From Bacillota bacterium (lineage in GTDB: Bacteria > Bacillota > Sulfobacillia > JAJYWN01 > JAJZPE01): DNA of 49,976 nucleotides. Every line of letters starts with the position of its first letter. The first letter of the stretch is position 1. Under the pieces are notes generated by a model that saw nothing but the letters and a program-made list of their open reading frames with translations, was not told where the DNA came from and did not search any database. This document shows, in pieces, positions 47,971-49,976 of this stretch. The DNA lies in NCBI GenBank assembly GCA_036504675.1, contig DASXUT010000190.1, forward strand, positions 1-49,976, read 5' to 3'. The position numbers and the translations under genes are program-made.

Positions 47971-49014
47971 GTGAAGACTATCTCACTCCGCGGTCGCGAT
48001 TTCATCACCCTCATGGACTTCAGCCGTGAGGAAATCGAGACCATCCTGGACACGGCCAAACAGCTCAAGCTTGATCGGGCCAATGGCATCCACAAGCACA
48101 CGCTTCAGGACAAGACCATCTTCCTGCTCTTCTACAACCGGTCGCTGCGTACCCGGAACAGCTTCGAGGCCGGGATCATGCAGCTCGGTGGGCATGGACA
48201 CTACCTCGACTCGGACAAGGTCTACACCCCGGCCATCGAGGGCATGGAGAAGGCCTTCGTGACCGAGCGTGTATGCGACGTGGCCCGGGTCCTCAGCCGC
48301 ATGGGCGAGGCCATCGCCATCCGCATTTTCGGTGACCCGGTCGGCTGGAAGCACGGCGCGGGCAACGAGTACATCCGCGAGTTCGCCAAGTGGGCCGACA
48401 TCCCCGTCATCAACATGGAAGACGACCGGTTCCACCCCTGCCAGGGCATGGCCGACCTGCTCACCATGCAAGAGAAGTGGGGCAGCCTGGCCGGACGCAA
48501 GGTCGTCGTGTCTTGGGCCTACTCTCCCAGCAAGAAGAAGCCTGTCTCCGTGCCGCACAGCCTCATGGTCGGCTGCAGCCTCCTCGGGGCGAACGTGGTC
48601 TTTGCCCACCCGAAGGGCTTCGAGTTGGAGCCCGGCGTCATCGCCCGGGCCAAGGAAAACGCCGCCCGCTACGGCGGCTCGTTCGAGGAAACCACCGACA
48701 TGCGGGAAGCCTTCCGCAAGGCCGACGCGGTCTACCCGAAGAGCTGGCCGAGCCTCGAGTTCCTGCCGCCGGTCGTCGCCAAGCCCGACTTCGAGGGCAT
48801 GGATAAGCTCTTTGAGCCCAACCGCGACTGGAAGGTCGACGAGAAGATGATGAGCCTCGCCAAGCGGGACTGCCTCTATATGCACTGCCTGCCGGCCGAC
48901 CGCGGCTACGAGGTCACCGACGCCGTCATGGACGGTCCGAACTCGGTTATCTTCGATGAGGCCGAGAACCGGATGCACGCCCAGAAGGCGATCATGTCCC
49001 TGACCATGCGGTAA
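47971..49014 (+). CDS. Ornithine/putrescine-type carbamoyltransferase family (YgeW/AOTC-like motifs)
   Basis: A 347-residue transcarbamylase. The carbamoyl-phosphate loop reads SLRTRNSFE (about residues 57-65) where ordinary ornithine carbamoyltransferases have STRTR, as in N-acetyl-/N-succinylornithine enzymes. The second motif is FHPCQGMADLLTM instead of HPTQ, and a WAYSPSKKKPVSVPHSLM segment resembles knotted YgeW-type proteins. The C-terminal MHCLPADRGYEVTDAVMDG and FDEAENRMHAQKAIM are intact. Catabolically it would phosphorolyse a ureido compound to carbamoyl phosphate plus an amine. GTG start with GGAGG upstream. Confidence 0.85.
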   Translation: MKTISLRGRDFITLMDFSREEIETILDTAKQLKLDRANGIHKHTLQDKTIFLLFYNRSLRTRNSFEAGIMQLGGHGHYLDSDKVYTPAIEGMEKAFVTERVCDVARVLSRMGEAIAIRIFGDPVGWKHGAGNEYIREFAKWADIPVINMEDDRFHPCQGMADLLTMQEKWGSLAGRKVVVSWAYSPSKKKPVSVPHSLMVGCSLLGANVVFAHPKGFELEPGVIARAKENAARYGGSFEETTDMREAFRKADAVYPKSWPSLEFLPPVVAKPDFEGMDKLFEPNRDWKVDEKMMSLAKRDCLYMHCLPADRGYEVTDAVMDGPNSVIFDEAENRMHAQKAIMSLTMR

Positions 49015-49059
49015 CAAGCGCCACCCGCTCAACAAATTCACGAGAGGAGCGAGGATTCT

Positions 49060-49905
49060 ATGGCTCAGTACAACTCGCACGGCAAGCTCCGCCGGGTTCT
49101 CCTCTGCCCGCCCACGTACTACAAGGAACTGCCGATCAGTGAGATCGCCCACCGCAGCATGGATGAGGGCGACCCGGTCAAGATTGACGTCGCCAAGAAG
49201 ATGCACGAGGAACTGGTTCAGGCCCTTACCGAGGCCGGCGTGGCCATCGAATGGGAGAAGGCCATCGAGGATCATTGCTGGCAGGTTTATACCCGGGACT
49301 TCGGCGCGAGCACCCCAGGTGGTCCGCTTATCGGGAAGTTCAAGTATGAGCAGCGTTGGGGCGATGAGGAAGCGGCCATCGAGGCCTTCAACCGCATCGG
49401 CGTCAAGGTGCCCGGTCGCGTGACCAGGGGCGCCGTCGAGGGCGGCGACTCATGGCAAATCGACGAGCACACGCTGGTCATCGGCTCGGGCAACCGCTCC
49501 ACCCTGCGCGGCATCGAGAACGCCGCCGAGATCATGAAGCCCTTCGACGTCGAGGTTATGCCGGTCGAGTTCCTGGCCAAGTGGAACCACCTCGACATGA
49601 TCTTCTCCGTGGTGGCCGACAAGCTCGCCATCATCTGCGAAGAGGGCGTTCCCCCGACGTTCACCAAGTGGCTGGCCAACCACGGCTGGAGGACCATCGC
49701 CGTGCCCCTGGGGGAAGTCCTCAAGACCGGCTGCAACGTCCTCGCCCTTGGCGACGGAAAGGTCCTCTCCTTTGAGGAGAACAAGATCGTCAACGACATG
49801 CTGAGGGCGGAAGGCTTCACCCTCTATACCCCGCACCTGCGCGAGTTCACCAAGATGGGCGGGGGCCCGCACTGCCTGACCTTCGAGATCGAGCGCGATC
49901 GGTAA
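49060..49905 (+). CDS. Amidinotransferase-fold hydrolase (arginine deiminase/DDAH type)
   Basis: A 281-residue guanidino-modifying enzyme. Start KLRRVLLCPPTYYKELPIS, catalytic-site residues in QVYTRDFGAS (Asp), GGDSWQID, KWNHLDMIFSVV (His) and the nucleophile Cys in GGGPHCLTFE (about residue 271). It is shorter than agmatine deiminase and close to the DDAH/arginine-deiminase-like size. The reaction expected is hydrolysis of a guanidino group to a ureido group plus ammonia or an amine. ATG 49060 with GAGGAG upstream. It follows the carbamoyltransferase, which would consume its ureido product. Confidence 0.85.
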   Translation: MAQYNSHGKLRRVLLCPPTYYKELPISEIAHRSMDEGDPVKIDVAKKMHEELVQALTEAGVAIEWEKAIEDHCWQVYTRDFGASTPGGPLIGKFKYEQRWGDEEAAIEAFNRIGVKVPGRVTRGAVEGGDSWQIDEHTLVIGSGNRSTLRGIENAAEIMKPFDVEVMPVEFLAKWNHLDMIFSVVADKLAIICEEGVPPTFTKWLANHGWRTIAVPLGEVLKTGCNVLALGDGKVLSFEENKIVNDMLRAEGFTLYTPHLREFTKMGGGPHCLTFEIERDR

Positions 49906-49914
49906 GTCAAAATG

Positions 49915-49961
49915 CCCCGGTGGACCGGCGGCTGGTGAGAGATCAGCACCCGGAACCGGGG
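49915..49961 (+). other. Hairpin at the window end
   Basis: CCCCGGT (49915-49921) pairs with ACCGGGG (49955-49961), with an inner GCTG/CAGC stem. There is no T-run. It could be a leader for a gene beyond the window. Confidence 0.3.
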
Positions 49962-49976
49962 AGAATAGTGGCGAAA

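Overview
The window is a GC-rich chromosomal segment of an endospore-forming anaerobic Bacillota (Firmicutes). The sporulation genes spo0A, spoIIM, spoIIAA-AB-sigF and spoVAC-AD-AE stand in an order that closely follows the Bacillus/Clostridia chromosome: spoIIM, small membrane gene, xerD, deoB, punA, pdp, dacF, spoIIA operon, spoVA operon, lysA. Coding strands prefer G/C at third positions and many genes start with GTG or TTG. I name no species.

Layout. (1) 1-4270: the end of spo0A, then a cell-envelope operon (SteA-like, SteB/MctB-like, GT2 glycosyltransferase, MraY-like transferase). (2) 4482-12330: a branched-chain amino-acid fermentation block with two leucine-dehydrogenase-family genes, butyrate kinase, phosphate butyryltransferase, a P-loop ATPase and a four-subunit 2-oxoacid:ferredoxin oxidoreductase (VorDBAC). 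Together they can oxidise Leu/Val/Ile to acyl-CoA, reduced ferredoxin and ATP. (3) 12578-17058: DUF3866, a small antisense gene resembling the FtsZ inhibitor MciZ, an extended Nudix hydrolase, an endonuclease Q-like protein and SpoIIM. (4) 17209-25556: alanine dehydrogenase, a small membrane protein, XerD, the nucleoside salvage genes deoB-punA-pdp, convergent bioY, and the carboxypeptidase DacF. (5) 25635-34386: the spoIIA operon behind a sigma-H-like promoter, then a spoVA operon behind a sigma-G-like promoter. In the spoVA operon a small membrane protein and a dodecin with a Gln/Gly/Ser tail stand where spoVAA/spoVAB usually are, and three CoA-dehydratase-activase-family genes follow. (6) 34372-36013: lysA with its own promoter and a structured leader ending in a terminator. 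(7) 36142-44373: tRNA-Val, then an accessory zone with a creatininase-family hydrolase, two paralogous lipoproteins facing each other, an IS3-family element beside a gene fragment, a matrixin-like secreted protease with a secreted partner, and a truncated membrane gene. (8) 44374-49905: a PucR-type regulator divergent from an APC permease, a carbamoyltransferase and an arginine-deiminase/DDAH-type hydrolase. This looks like a catabolic route from an imported guanidino compound to a ureido compound and then carbamoyl phosphate.

The observations most worth checking are: apparent non-canonical start codons in deoB, spoVAD and an activase gene (ATT for the activase, probably ACG for the others); the tailed dodecin and small membrane gene in the spoVA operon; the activase trio with no dehydratase between spoVA and lysA; the MciZ-like antisense gene; the structured lysA leader; and the PucR-linked guanidino/ureido cluster.
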